Positions 43,864 through 52,169 of a DNA stretch of 64,000 bases are shown one piece after another. The notes beneath the pieces were generated by a model. It did not search any database, was not told the origin of the DNA, and saw nothing but the letters and a program-made list of their open reading frames with translations. The position numbers and the translations under genes were made by a program. The stretch comes from an uncultured Eubacteriales bacterium (GTDB taxonomy: Bacteria > Bacillota > Clostridia > Oscillospirales > Acutalibacteraceae). Positions within the stretch are counted from its first letter, which is position 1. The number at the start of each line of letters is the position of its first letter. The DNA lies in NCBI GenBank assembly GCA_934457115.1, contig CAKSHI010000007.1, positions 15,686 through 79,685 on the forward strand, written 5' to 3'.

Positions 43864-44637
43864 TTAGTTTACATCTTCAATTTCGTATATATACTCGCCT
43901 AATGTCTTGTTTATCTCATCAATTATAGGCTGCATGAGCTTTTGTGCATCCTGCTTATTCTTAGCTGATGCCGTAACTCTAAATGTAAGGCCTTCTTCTT
44001 TGGCATATGGCGCAACAGTAGGATTTTCTAAATCCAATAAATCTGCAATCATGTCAGCTGCGTGAGCCTCTCCTATTCCCTTTAGTTTAATATTAGTAGA
44101 AATAATAGTCTTATTGGAAATCTTGCTTAAATGCTCCTTTTTTGCCATATTAAATACACATTCCATCTCTTTTGGTGGACCCGGGAGAAGAACGGCTATC
44201 TTGTTATTTTCTTCTATTATAACCCCCGGAGCTGTACCAACCGTGTTTTGAATAACTATAGAGTCCCTTGGTACATACGCTTGTTTTTTATTGCTTTCAC
44301 TTATTTTATAATTATCAAAACGTTTTTCAAAGTAATCTTTTATATTATCGTATGCCTCACTATTAAATTCAAGTTCCCTTTTAAAGTATCGAGCTACTAT
44401 CTCCTTGGTTAGATCATCCTTGGTCGGCCCTAATCCACCGGTCGTTATAATCATATCGCATCTCTTAAAGGCTATATCAAGTATTTCAGTAAGCCTTTGC
44501 CTATTGTCACCAACTACTGTTTGATAATGCACATCTATGCCCAATAAAGCAAGTTCCTTCGATAAAAATTGGGCGTTTGTATTTACTATGTCGCCCAAAA
44601 GCAGTTCGCTTCCAACGCAAATAATTTCAGCGTTCAT
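43864..44637 (-). CDS. CinA-type molybdopterin-binding-domain protein without amidase domain
   Basis: 257 residues. The N-terminal MoCF-like domain has GSELLLGDIVNTNAQFLS and TTGGLGPTKDDLTKE, then PGPPKEMECVF and the small domain typical of COG1058. Full-length CinA proteins continue into a C-terminal nicotinamide-nucleotide amidase domain of about 160 residues; here the protein stops just where that would start (YIYEIEDVN). Stand-alone N-domains occur and may hydrolyse ADP-ribose-type substrates. ATG with AAAGGGGG upstream. Confidence 0.9.
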   Translation of the reverse strand: MNAEIICVGSELLLGDIVNTNAQFLSKELALLGIDVHYQTVVGDNRQRLTEILDIAFKRCDMIITTGGLGPTKDDLTKEIVARYFKRELEFNSEAYDNIKDYFEKRFDNYKISESNKKQAYVPRDSIVIQNTVGTAPGVIIEENNKIAVLLPGPPKEMECVFNMAKKEHLSKISNKTIISTNIKLKGIGEAHAADMIADLLDLENPTVAPYAKEEGLTFRVTASAKNKQDAQKLMQPIIDEINKTLGEYIYEIEDVN

Positions 44638-44681
44638 TTTTTAATACCCCCTTTACCTTTATTTATATATTAATTGATTAT

Positions 44682-45677
44682 CTAAACGATGTAAAGAATT
44701 TTAGATTCACTAAACCTTTTTTCTATTTCGTTCCTTAAAAATACTTCTCCTTCTTCTCTTAACTCCTTTTTATAGGCGTACTTTCCTCTTCCCCTTGCAG
44801 TCATTAAATCCTTACTATATAAATCCTCTATATGTGGAAAGGCATCATGATTTATAGCTCTATGGATAAAACTATACGTCATAAATATAACCTCTATAAA
44901 CATCTCATCCTTTGCCTTAGATGAGAGTTTGTCATTCAATATATCTAAAAGTTCAACATATAGTTCCTTCCAATTATCCACCATTATGACAGGAGCTATT
45001 AAAAGACCTATCTTATACCCCGCATCACAAAGTTTATTAACAGCCTTTATCCTATTTAACAAAGATGATGTACCTATTTCTATATTAGATATTATCTCTT
45101 GAGGGTTTACACTCATTCTTATTATAGTCTTACCCTTATGGTTTAAGTTAAGAAGTGGGTCAACCATTGAAAATTTCGTTGGAAACGTGATAAAGCCTCT
45201 GCCGCTTTCAGCAAAACTTTCTATAGTCCACGGGAGATTGGAGGTTATGGTATTTTCTAATATCAAGTCACTGTTGCTCCCTATTTCAAATATAGATGGA
45301 CTAATGGTTTTAAATGATTTTTTTATTAATCTAAACATCATTTCTTCTCTATTTACAAATACCCTAAGGTATGAACATTTATTATAGTTACAAACTAAGT
45401 AACAATAAAGACACATTGCCCCGCAGCCTGATGATGTAAATGGTACAAGATAATCCGAGCTCTTATGATTTGGAGTATATTTATGAGTTTTCCTTGTACC
45501 TATAATAAGATAAGTTTTTAATGTTCTAAAATCCTTATTCGAGCTTTTTCTTAGGCTCTCAATGTTATTATGATTATCAATAGGGATTTTTTCAATACCA
45601 TTATATTTATTTAAAAGATACTTTCCTAAGTAATAATCTTCTATATTTGGTTCATAATAAATTTTACTTATCTTCAT
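44682..45677 (-). CDS. Spore photoproduct lyase-like radical SAM protein
   Basis: 331 residues from ATG 45677 (AAAGGAG 8 bases upstream). Radical SAM cluster motif C-x3-C-x2-C at 85-92 (CGAMCLYCYL), with the Tyr residues of SPL next to it; INHDAFPHIEDLY and GRGKYAYKKELR match the C-terminal SPL region. SPL repairs UV-made thymine dimers in spores. In Bacillus SPL a catalytic Cys lies about 43 residues after the cluster in an FEASCTSD-like segment; here the matching segment reads FEIGSNSD with S134. So true lyase activity is uncertain. Confidence 0.85.
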   Translation of the reverse strand: MKISKIYYEPNIEDYYLGKYLLNKYNGIEKIPIDNHNNIESLRKSSNKDFRTLKTYLIIGTRKTHKYTPNHKSSDYLVPFTSSGCGAMCLYCYLVCNYNKCSYLRVFVNREEMMFRLIKKSFKTISPSIFEIGSNSDLILENTITSNLPWTIESFAESGRGFITFPTKFSMVDPLLNLNHKGKTIIRMSVNPQEIISNIEIGTSSLLNRIKAVNKLCDAGYKIGLLIAPVIMVDNWKELYVELLDILNDKLSSKAKDEMFIEVIFMTYSFIHRAINHDAFPHIEDLYSKDLMTARGRGKYAYKKELREEGEVFLRNEIEKRFSESKILYIV

Positions 45678-45794
45678 ATTTTCAACTCCTTTAAGCATAT
45701 TATTTACAATAATCATAACCTTTATTTATTGTTGTGATAATAACATAAATTACAAGTCAAATTATAATATTAAATTTTAAAGGGTGGTTTATAT

Positions 45795-45890
45795 ATGCTA
45801 ATGTTCTTTTTAGGTTCCGTAGCAGGATGTATGATGGGTGTAATACTAATGTGCTTTTTCTATGTTTCATCAAGCTGCGATAAAAATTAA
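45795..45890 (+). CDS. 31-residue single-pass membrane microprotein (DUF3789-like)
   Basis: ATG 45795 to TAA 45890, preceded by AAAGGGTGG 7 bases away. The protein is one hydrophobic helix, starting MLMFFLGSVAGCMMGVILMC and ending SSSCDKN, with a small-residue GxxxG-like pattern. This resembles the DUF3789 family of tiny membrane proteins common in Firmicutes, often on mobile elements. A perfect 12-bp terminator follows. Function unknown. Confidence 0.6.
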   Translation: MLMFFLGSVAGCMMGVILMCFFYVSSSCDKN

Positions 45891-45907
45891 TTTAAATTTG
45901 AAAAGTG

Positions 45908-45957
45908 TATCCTCAAAAATTCAAGCTTTGCCTTGGTTTTTGAGGATATATCTTTTT
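45908..45957 (+). terminator. Terminator after the microprotein
   Basis: TATCCTCAAAAA pairs with TTTTTGAGGATA (12 bp) with an inner CAAG/CTTG, then TATCTTTTTAT. Confidence 0.8.
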
Positions 45958-46035
45958 ATAATCTAACAAAATTATTAGGTATTATATGACGACAAGACTT
46001 TTTATGTTATAATTATAATAGAGGTGTAGTTAATT

Positions 46036-47058
46036 ATGAGTTTTTCAATTAATTTAGGTGACTGGAACTCAGTTTTTGCCGTACCAACAAGCGTTGTGGA
46101 CAAGCATATAAAACTTGCCGGCGCCGCTCAACTTAAAGTACTACTATGGGTGCTTAGAAATGCAGGAACTGATTTTACAATAGATGATATGTCGAAAGCT
46201 CTTTCTATGCATCCTATGGATGCGAAAGACGCAATGCAGTATTGGATAGAGACAGGGTTAATATCTAAAAAAGATGATGCATTCTATCCAAGCAAGATAG
46301 AAAATAAAGAACAACATCAAAATGAACCTAATAGCACTCAAACTAATAAAGAGGCAGAAAAAAAGGAAGCTATAAAGCCTCCTGCAGTCATAAGACCGCT
46401 AAAACCTGACCCTGCCTTTGTTTCAAAAAGAATTTCTGAAAATTCTGACCTTGCTTCACTAATGCAAGAGGCCCAAATTATACTTGGTCGACCAATTTCA
46501 AACGGTGATTGCTCGAGTCTTATAATGATACACGATTATTATGGTTTACCCGTGGATGTAATAGTTATGCTTTTGCAATATGCTTGTGGGATACAAAAGC
46601 CAAACATGAGATATATAGAAAAAGTGGCCGCATCTTGGGCCAGTGAAGAAATTGATAATCTGCAAAAAGCAGAAAATAAGCTTATTGAACTAGACAAGAC
46701 AAACAGGGCATGGAGAAAAATTGAGAAAATTATGGGTCTTGACCATCGTTCCCCAACATCCAAAGAAACTGAAATGGTTAAACGTTGGGTATATGACTGG
46801 AACTATCAAGAGGACATGATAAGAGAAGCATATGAACGTTGCGTTAATGCTAAAGGTAAATATATAGCTTCCTATATAGACAGCATTATCAAACGATGGC
46901 ACAACCTAAAAATCACTACCATATCCCAAGCCATGGAGGAAAATAAAAAGCAAGGTCCTCAAAGCAATAGACAAAACAACACAAAATCAAGACCTACGTC
47001 ATATAACATTGATGAATACGAAAAAAGCAGTATATTTGACGATATACCAAGTGAATAA
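46036..47058 (+). CDS. dnaD: DnaD-domain replication initiation protein
   Basis: 340 residues. An N-terminal winged-helix domain (LKVLLWVLRNAGTDFTIDDM core) is followed by a linker of about 40 charged residues, then two DnaD-like (DDBH2) helical repeats: ISNGDCSSLIMIHDYYGLP and TSKETEMVKRWVYDWNYQEDM, each ending in a YIxxIxxxW-type helix. It primes loading of the replicative helicase in Firmicutes. Extended -10 TGTTATAAT is just upstream. It lies 17 bases before the helicase loader gene. Confidence 0.88.
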   Translation: MSFSINLGDWNSVFAVPTSVVDKHIKLAGAAQLKVLLWVLRNAGTDFTIDDMSKALSMHPMDAKDAMQYWIETGLISKKDDAFYPSKIENKEQHQNEPNSTQTNKEAEKKEAIKPPAVIRPLKPDPAFVSKRISENSDLASLMQEAQIILGRPISNGDCSSLIMIHDYYGLPVDVIVMLLQYACGIQKPNMRYIEKVAASWASEEIDNLQKAENKLIELDKTNRAWRKIEKIMGLDHRSPTSKETEMVKRWVYDWNYQEDMIREAYERCVNAKGKYIASYIDSIIKRWHNLKITTISQAMEENKKQGPQSNRQNNTKSRPTSYNIDEYEKSSIFDDIPSE

Positions 47059-47075
47059 TAAAAAAGGGGAATATT

Positions 47076-48077
47076 ATGGGTTATAGTAAAGATATATATG
47101 AGGCTGCAAATAGGAAATTGTCACTTATCCGCCAGGAAAACGAGGCTAAATCCGAACAAAAAAGAGAAATATTTTTTATGAAGTATCCAAGAGCCAGAGA
47201 AATTGAAAATCTTCTATCCTCTACGGCCATAAAGGTTGCTAAGTCCGTATTAAGAGGTGCCAATACAAAAGAGCAACTAACATACTTAAAAGAACAAAAT
47301 TTAAAACTACAGGATGAACTGCATCAAATATTAAAAAGTCAAGGTTTAAGCGACGATTACCTTGATATTAAATATAATTGCGAAAAATGCAAGGATAAGG
47401 GCTATATAGACGGTAAAATGTGCACATGCTTTAAAAAGCTCCTAAAACAAGAAGCCTACAACAAAGTAAACAGTCTTTCTCCACTATCCCTTTCCACATT
47501 CGATACATTCTCTTTAGAGTACTACCCTGATACCCCAATAAAAGAGGGCTATCCATCCTCTTATAAAAGAATGTGTGATATATTTAACTACGTAAAGAGA
47601 TATGCAGAAAATTTTGACAAAAACTCAAAAAGTCTTCTCTTGCAAGGTGCTACGGGACTTGGCAAAACGCACCTTTCTCTTGCAATAGCCAACGAAGTCC
47701 TAAACAAAGGATATGGAGTCATATATGGGTCAGTCCCAAATATTCTCTCAAAACTCGAAAAAGAACGTTTTAGATATAATAAGTCATTTGAACAAGATGA
47801 AACAGAACAATACTTAAACGAGTGTGACCTATTAATCTTAGATGACCTAGGGACGGAATTTTCAACTAATTTTTCTAATTCAATGATATATAACATAGTA
47901 AACACTAGAATTATGTATTCAAAACCCACTATAATAAGTACAAATCTTTCTATGAAAGAGCTTGAAAAGGCCTATACTGAACGGCTTGTATCAAGATTTA
48001 TGGGCAATAATATTCGTTTAGTATTTTTAGGCAAGGATATACGTCAACAAAAAATATTAAAAAAGCGACACTCATAA
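47076..48077 (+). CDS. dnaI: Helicase loader ATPase (DnaC/DnaI family)
   Basis: 333 residues. N-terminal helical domain with a zinc-binding segment (CEKCKDKGYIDGKMCTC near 107-123), then an AAA+ domain: LLLQGATGLGKTHLS (Walker A), LLILDDLGTE (Walker B), IVNTRIMYSKPTIISTN (sensor 1), and the end SRFMGN (arginine finger region). It loads DnaB helicase at origins with the DnaD-like neighbour. The stop codon is inside the loop of its terminator. Confidence 0.93.
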   Translation: MGYSKDIYEAANRKLSLIRQENEAKSEQKREIFFMKYPRAREIENLLSSTAIKVAKSVLRGANTKEQLTYLKEQNLKLQDELHQILKSQGLSDDYLDIKYNCEKCKDKGYIDGKMCTCFKKLLKQEAYNKVNSLSPLSLSTFDTFSLEYYPDTPIKEGYPSSYKRMCDIFNYVKRYAENFDKNSKSLLLQGATGLGKTHLSLAIANEVLNKGYGVIYGSVPNILSKLEKERFRYNKSFEQDETEQYLNECDLLILDDLGTEFSTNFSNSMIYNIVNTRIMYSKPTIISTNLSMKELEKAYTERLVSRFMGNNIRLVFLGKDIRQQKILKKRHS

Positions 48078-48093
48078 AGTGTCGCCTTTTTTT
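48065..48093 (+). terminator. Terminator of dnaD-dnaI
   Basis: GCGACACT pairs with AGTGTCGC, 5-base loop containing the stop codon region, then CTTTTTTT. Confidence 0.9.
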
Positions 48094-48436
48094 AGTAGAA
48101 TAAATCACTGTCCACATCATCTTCTATTCCCCGGTCCCACTCAAAACAAGCGTTATTGCGTGGGAGGCTGTTATACGGGTCATAACTGTCATATTGCGTA
48201 AAGTCCATATAGCCAACTAATCCATAAGAGTCGAAATCATCACCATTTTCTCGACAATAATTATTTTGTCGAGATTCAGATGCCTCAACAAAACCATTAT
48301 AAGTTATAATATTTCTATCTGCACAACTTATTTCATCGGGATCATCGTAATCATCAGCACAATTTGCTTGAATCATACATGACATAAACATAACAGAAAT
48401 AATAAAAACCAAAACTATTTTTTTACACATTTTCAT
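48092..48436 (-). CDS. Small secreted acidic protein, paralogue of the next gene
   Basis: 114 residues. A signal peptide covers about residues 1-27 (CKKIVLVFIISVMFMSC then AxA-like ANCA). The mature part is acidic, rich in Asp, Tyr and Asn, with four Cys. It contains FVEASESRQNNYCRENGDD, which matches SVEASDSHYINTAYKEGDG in the adjacent gene. No known domain. The two genes are 21 bases apart in one direction, so they are probably an operon formed by duplication. Confidence 0.7.
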   Translation of the reverse strand: MKMCKKIVLVFIISVMFMSCMIQANCADDYDDPDEISCADRNIITYNGFVEASESRQNNYCRENGDDFDSYGLVGYMDFTQYDSYDPYNSLPRNNACFEWDRGIEDDVDSDLFY

Positions 48437-48457
48437 TACCTAACCTTACTTAATTAT

Positions 48458-48682
48458 TTATAATTGTTCCCAAACATCCCATAAATTAAATTTGTTGCCA
48501 TCACCCTCTTTATATGCTGTATTAATATAATGAGAATCTGATGCCTCCACACTGCAATTATTTCCATTACTGTTTGCTAATTCTATTTCCCATTTCTCAT
48601 CCGGAGGGTCAACACAATAACACGTAGTTGTAGCAATTATTAAAACAATAATCATAGTAAAAGTAATTAATATATTTTTCAT
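48458..48682 (-). CDS. Small secreted protein with VEASDS motif
   Basis: 74 residues. Signal peptide 1-22 (MKNILITFTMIIVLIIATTT, then CYCVD), mature region with VEASDSHYINTAYKEGDG and the end FNLWDVWEQL. A Cys right after the hydrophobic stretch might make it a lipoprotein, but the lipobox is imperfect. Upstream gene of the pair; RBS is a loosely spaced AGGAG. Function unknown. Confidence 0.7.
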   Translation of the reverse strand: MKNILITFTMIIVLIIATTTCYCVDPPDEKWEIELANSNGNNCSVEASDSHYINTAYKEGDGNKFNLWDVWEQL

Positions 48683-48878
48683 ATATCTACCTAAGCTCCT
48701 AAACTTTAATTATTAATTACGGTCAAACATAAAAACTTGACCCTTTCTAATTTAAATTTTCCCTTTAAAACTATAATCACTTAAAATAAACCTATTGATT
48801 TTCGTAATCACTGTGTATAATATTGTTTAATAATAACCCAAATCCTCACCCCCACTTGAAGTATTGATTATCTTTTTG

Positions 48879-50192
48879 CTATATCCCCCCTAAAATTATA
48901 CCAAATACAACAACTAAAAATGTTAGTGGTATAAATATAAATTTTCCTAATATTAAGAATGTTTTATTTAAAGGATATTTACTTCCAAGATTAATCTCTT
49001 TAAGCGAAGAGTCTTTCTTAAATGCCCAAAAAAATACAACTGCCACTATTAATGCTGAAAGTGGAGATAAAACTATAGTCGAAAAGTCAACTACCGCTTC
49101 AAAAATATTCATATTAATAGACAAGGGAAGCATTATACAAAGAGCAATTAATGATACTGCAAGTGTCGCTTTCTTTCTATCTAAATTTGTTATACTTGTA
49201 AGTGCCTCAACAAGAACCTCCATCATAGAAAGGCCCGTCGATATTGCTGCACAAATAACACTTATGAAAAATACTGTACTTATCACTGCGCCAAACGGCA
49301 TTGATGAAAATATCGCAGGCAATGAAACGAATAAAAGTGCAGGGCCGGCACAAGGGTCAATTCCAAATGCGAATACCGCAGGTATTATTGCAAAGGCTGC
49401 CAAAATTGCACCTAATGTGTTAAAGAACACGACTGTCGCCGTAGACTTAGGAATATCCGTATTTTTATCAGTGTAACTTCCGTATACAACCATAACAGAG
49501 CCGGAGAGTGAAGCTGTAAAAAACGCAAGACCCATTGCCATAATCCATGTTTCTATATGTAAAAGGTTTTCCCACCTGGGTATACATATATATTTAATTC
49601 CTTCTATAGCTCCCGGGAGGGTAACTGACCTTATAACTATAAGTAAAAATATCACAAACATCATTGGTATAGCAACTTTGTTTAGTTTCTCAATTCCTTT
49701 GGTTACGCCTAAAGAAATAATAGCTCCCGTTAAAATTAATGCAAAAACGGCAAATGCTGTTTCTTCATTGGAATTTGAAAAGTTGCTAAAATATGTAGCA
49801 GGATCTATTTTTACAATCTCTCCCGTTATGCTAATATAGAGATATTTAAATATCCAGCCTATAATAACAGTATAAAAAGAAAAAACCAAAGACATTCCAA
49901 TAGCAGGAATAGAACCTACGATAGATCCTCCCTTCACTCCTTTTTCTTTAAATACCCTACGAATTCCCCCAAGAGAACCCGACTTAAAAGTCCTACCAAA
50001 CGTAAACTCTATAACCAAACCTACTGCACCAAGTAAAATCGTAAAAATAAAGTATGGAATTAAAAAGGCTGCTCCACCATATTTGCAAAGCTTAAATGGA
50101 AACATCCAAAGTATACCAAGACCTATCGAGGCCCCAATGCTTGAAATTATAAACGCAAACTTAGACGAGAATTTATCACGATCTTTCATCAC
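48879..50192 (-). CDS. Sodium-dependent transporter, neurotransmitter:sodium symporter (NSS) family
   Basis: 437 residues, about 11 membrane segments. Family signatures: FAFIISSIGASIGLGILWMFPF with the unwound helix 1 GASIGLG, FIPYFIFTILLGAVGL region, SLGGIRRVF and LAFFTASLSGSVMVVYGSY. Bacterial NSS proteins (LeuT, MhsT, YocR) import amino acids such as tryptophan or branched-chain residues with Na+. Substrate cannot be read. Single gene; the long AT-rich gap upstream holds its promoter. Confidence 0.93.
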   Translation of the reverse strand: MMKDRDKFSSKFAFIISSIGASIGLGILWMFPFKLCKYGGAAFLIPYFIFTILLGAVGLVIEFTFGRTFKSGSLGGIRRVFKEKGVKGGSIVGSIPAIGMSLVFSFYTVIIGWIFKYLYISITGEIVKIDPATYFSNFSNSNEETAFAVFALILTGAIISLGVTKGIEKLNKVAIPMMFVIFLLIVIRSVTLPGAIEGIKYICIPRWENLLHIETWIMAMGLAFFTASLSGSVMVVYGSYTDKNTDIPKSTATVVFFNTLGAILAAFAIIPAVFAFGIDPCAGPALLFVSLPAIFSSMPFGAVISTVFFISVICAAISTGLSMMEVLVEALTSITNLDRKKATLAVSLIALCIMLPLSINMNIFEAVVDFSTIVLSPLSALIVAVVFFWAFKKDSSLKEINLGSKYPLNKTFLILGKFIFIPLTFLVVVFGIILGGI

Positions 50193-50411
50193 ACAAAACC
50201 TTTCTATTGTGGAAAATCAAAAGCTTTAATTAAAAAATACTATCTATTAAAACCACGGTATTTTTAATAGATAATTCAAGGCATAAATCGAAATTATTAA
50301 TCTTTTAGTCTCACACTATCAATTACCACAAAAACTATAAATTTGTGCACTATTTTACCATGTTTATACAAAAAAGTCAATTATTATCCCTTATTTTACC
50401 ATTTAAGATTT

Positions 50412-50575
50412 AGGTCTTGTATAATAATATATATTCAAGAATTACATATCCCTTTAAAATGAGAATTTTATATAAAAAAGTAATCGTTCTCCCTGGCGTA
50501 GAAGAACGATTATGTTTAAAAAGAAAAAAGGTAAAAATAATGAAAAATTGTAGTATGATTTCTCATACCTTTTTA
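50412..50575 (+). ncRNA. Candidate small RNA
   Basis: TATAAT near 50419, a 10-bp stem-loop at 50481-50512, and an intrinsic terminator ending at 50574, in a gap between two leftward genes. The -35 is weak. Only the secondary structure and terminator suggest an independent transcript. Confidence 0.35.
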
Positions 50576-50628
50576 ATTATACCGAATTTTTGTTTGTTTG
50601 TAAAGCTTTTTTTTTAAAAAATTTATTG

Positions 50629-50716
50629 TTAAAATAAACATATGCAAATACAAATTAATATTCTGCATATTATAACCTTATAATGCATCTTTATTCATTA
50701 TCAATGTTTATTTTAA
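50629..50716. repeat. Inverted repeat beyond the rnf operon
   Basis: TTAAAATAAACAT at 50629-50641 and its exact complement at 50704-50716, with a nested ATATGCA/TGCATAT pair (50640-50646, 50664-50670). On the minus strand it follows the rnfB stop and precedes an AT-rich run of T, so it may be the rnf terminator. Confidence 0.55.
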
Positions 50717-50747
50717 ATAAAAAAACTTGAATTTTATAACATATATT

Positions 50748-51548
50748 CTACATCGATTTTATTAGCTTTATACAGCCGGGTTTACACACTTCTGTACACT
50801 TACCGCATCCAATACACTTGGACGCATCAACACAAGCTAAATTGTTTTCTATTTTTATCGCCTCCATTGGACACTCCTTAACGCAGCGCATACAAGAAAT
50901 ACATCCTGCACTGCAGGCTTTTCTTGTGTTAGCACCCGAGTTGTTGTTCGAGCAGTATACAAATGCCTTATCTTCTGCCAAAGTGCGTATCTTTATTATA
51001 TGTTGAGGGCAGGTAGCGACACATTTGCCACAGGCCTTGCACTTCTCACTGTCTATAACTGCTATACCATTACAAATAGAAATAGCATTAAACGGACAAG
51101 CCTTAACGCAATCTCCAAACCCTATGCACCCATAAGTACACTTGCCATTCGTTGTGCAAAGCTTACTGGCTGCAAGACAGGAATCTATGCCGTTATACTC
51201 CATACACTTTTCAGTATTTGAACAATTTCCCGTACACTTAACCACAGCCGTCCTTTCATCACTTGAACCTACTCGTATACCTAAAATTTTAGATATCTTT
51301 TCTGCCGTACTTTTTCCGCCGACTGAACAAAGATTTGGCTTTGCTTTGCCTTCTGCCAAAGCACTTGCATACCCGCTGCACCCTGAGAATCCACATGCGC
51401 CGCAGTTGGCCCCCGGAAGTGTATCTACAAGTTTCTCTAATTTCTCATCCTTAGGAGCCGACATAACTATAGAAACAACTGCCAATATAAGGCCTAAAAT
51501 AAGGCCTATCCCCGCAACTAGCAATACGGGAAATAAAATTTTCTCCAT
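50748..51548 (-). CDS. rnfB: Rnf complex subunit RnfB (Fe-S)
   Basis: 266 residues. One N-terminal membrane helix (residues 5-28), the CGACGFSGC...C cluster motif of RnfB, then an extended ferredoxin part with four further 4Fe-4S-type blocks (CVKACPFNA, CGKCVATCP, CMRCVKECP, CGKCTEVCKPGC). RnfB receives electrons from ferredoxin. It is the last gene of the operon; rnfA precedes it by 9 bases. Confidence 0.95.
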   Translation of the reverse strand: MEKILFPVLLVAGIGLILGLILAVVSIVMSAPKDEKLEKLVDTLPGANCGACGFSGCSGYASALAEGKAKPNLCSVGGKSTAEKISKILGIRVGSSDERTAVVKCTGNCSNTEKCMEYNGIDSCLAASKLCTTNGKCTYGCIGFGDCVKACPFNAISICNGIAVIDSEKCKACGKCVATCPQHIIKIRTLAEDKAFVYCSNNNSGANTRKACSAGCISCMRCVKECPMEAIKIENNLACVDASKCIGCGKCTEVCKPGCIKLIKSM

Positions 51549-51557
51549 AATTTCCTC

Positions 51558-52169
51558 CTATACCCCTAAAAGACCATTTACTAAGCCTTGAAAACCTAAA
51601 AACGAAACTGCAACCAATGATGCCGCAACAAGTGTAATGGGAAGGCCCTTGAGTGATTCCGGTATATCGGATTCCTCTAATCTTTCTCTTACCCCTGCAA
51701 ATAATACCATTGCAACCAAAAACCCTATACCCGCTCCAAATGCATTTACTAAAGCATATATATAGGTAAATTCGGCACTTTGTTGGCTTTTCTCTACTAC
51801 AAGCATGGTAACACCTAAAACCGCACAATTAGTCGTAATAAGAGGAAGATATATACCTAACGACTTGTAAAGTGGAGGAATATACTTTTTTAATACGATT
51901 TCTACTAACTGCACCAAAGCGGCAATTACCAAAATGAATAATAAAGTTTGTAAATAATCAAGGTTGTTGGGAAGCAATATGTAATTATATATTGGGAAGG
52001 TTACCGCTGTAGCCAAAACCATTACAAACGTAACCGCAGCACTCATACCTATTGCGGTATTGAGTTTTTTAGACACTCCCAAGAATGGACATATTCCTAA
52101 AAATTTATTTAAAACGTAGTTTTCCGTCAAAATTGACGCTAAAAATATCGCAGCAAGAGCTTTTATCAT
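51558..52169 (-). CDS. rnfA: Rnf complex membrane subunit RnfA
   Basis: 203 residues and six membrane helices. Markers: LTENYVLNKFLGICPFLGVSKK with the Cys in NKFLGICPFLG, and VLGVTMLVVEKSQQS (helix 4 region, with TTNCAVLG). RnfA and RnfE form the pseudo-twofold membrane core holding an iron-sulfur centre. Its ATG overlaps the rnfE stop. Confidence 0.95.
   Translation of the reverse strand: MIKALAAIFLASILTENYVLNKFLGICPFLGVSKKLNTAIGMSAAVTFVMVLATAVTFPIYNYILLPNNLDYLQTLLFILVIAALVQLVEIVLKKYIPPLYKSLGIYLPLITTNCAVLGVTMLVVEKSQQSAEFTYIYALVNAFGAGIGFLVAMVLFAGVRERLEESDIPESLKGLPITLVAASLVAVSFLGFQGLVNGLLGV

Larger units (their letters stand above)
50193..50747. other. 555-base gap with stem-loops between NSS and rnfB
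   Basis: AT-rich. Contents: a perfect 10-bp hairpin (TAATCGTTCT/AGAACGATTA, 50481-50512), a terminator-like hairpin GTATGA-TTTC-TCATAC followed by CTTTTT (50553-50574), a -10-like TATAAT at about 50419, and a widely spaced 13-bp inverted repeat (50629-50641 and 50704-50716). An open frame of up to 66 codons crosses it but has no ribosome binding site. Confidence 0.6.

Noticed and set aside
50417..50617. 66-codon open frame in the NSS-rnf gap
   Set aside because: It has no ribosome binding site, crosses two hairpins including a terminator, and is Lys/Ile/Phe-rich as expected from AT-rich non-coding sequence.
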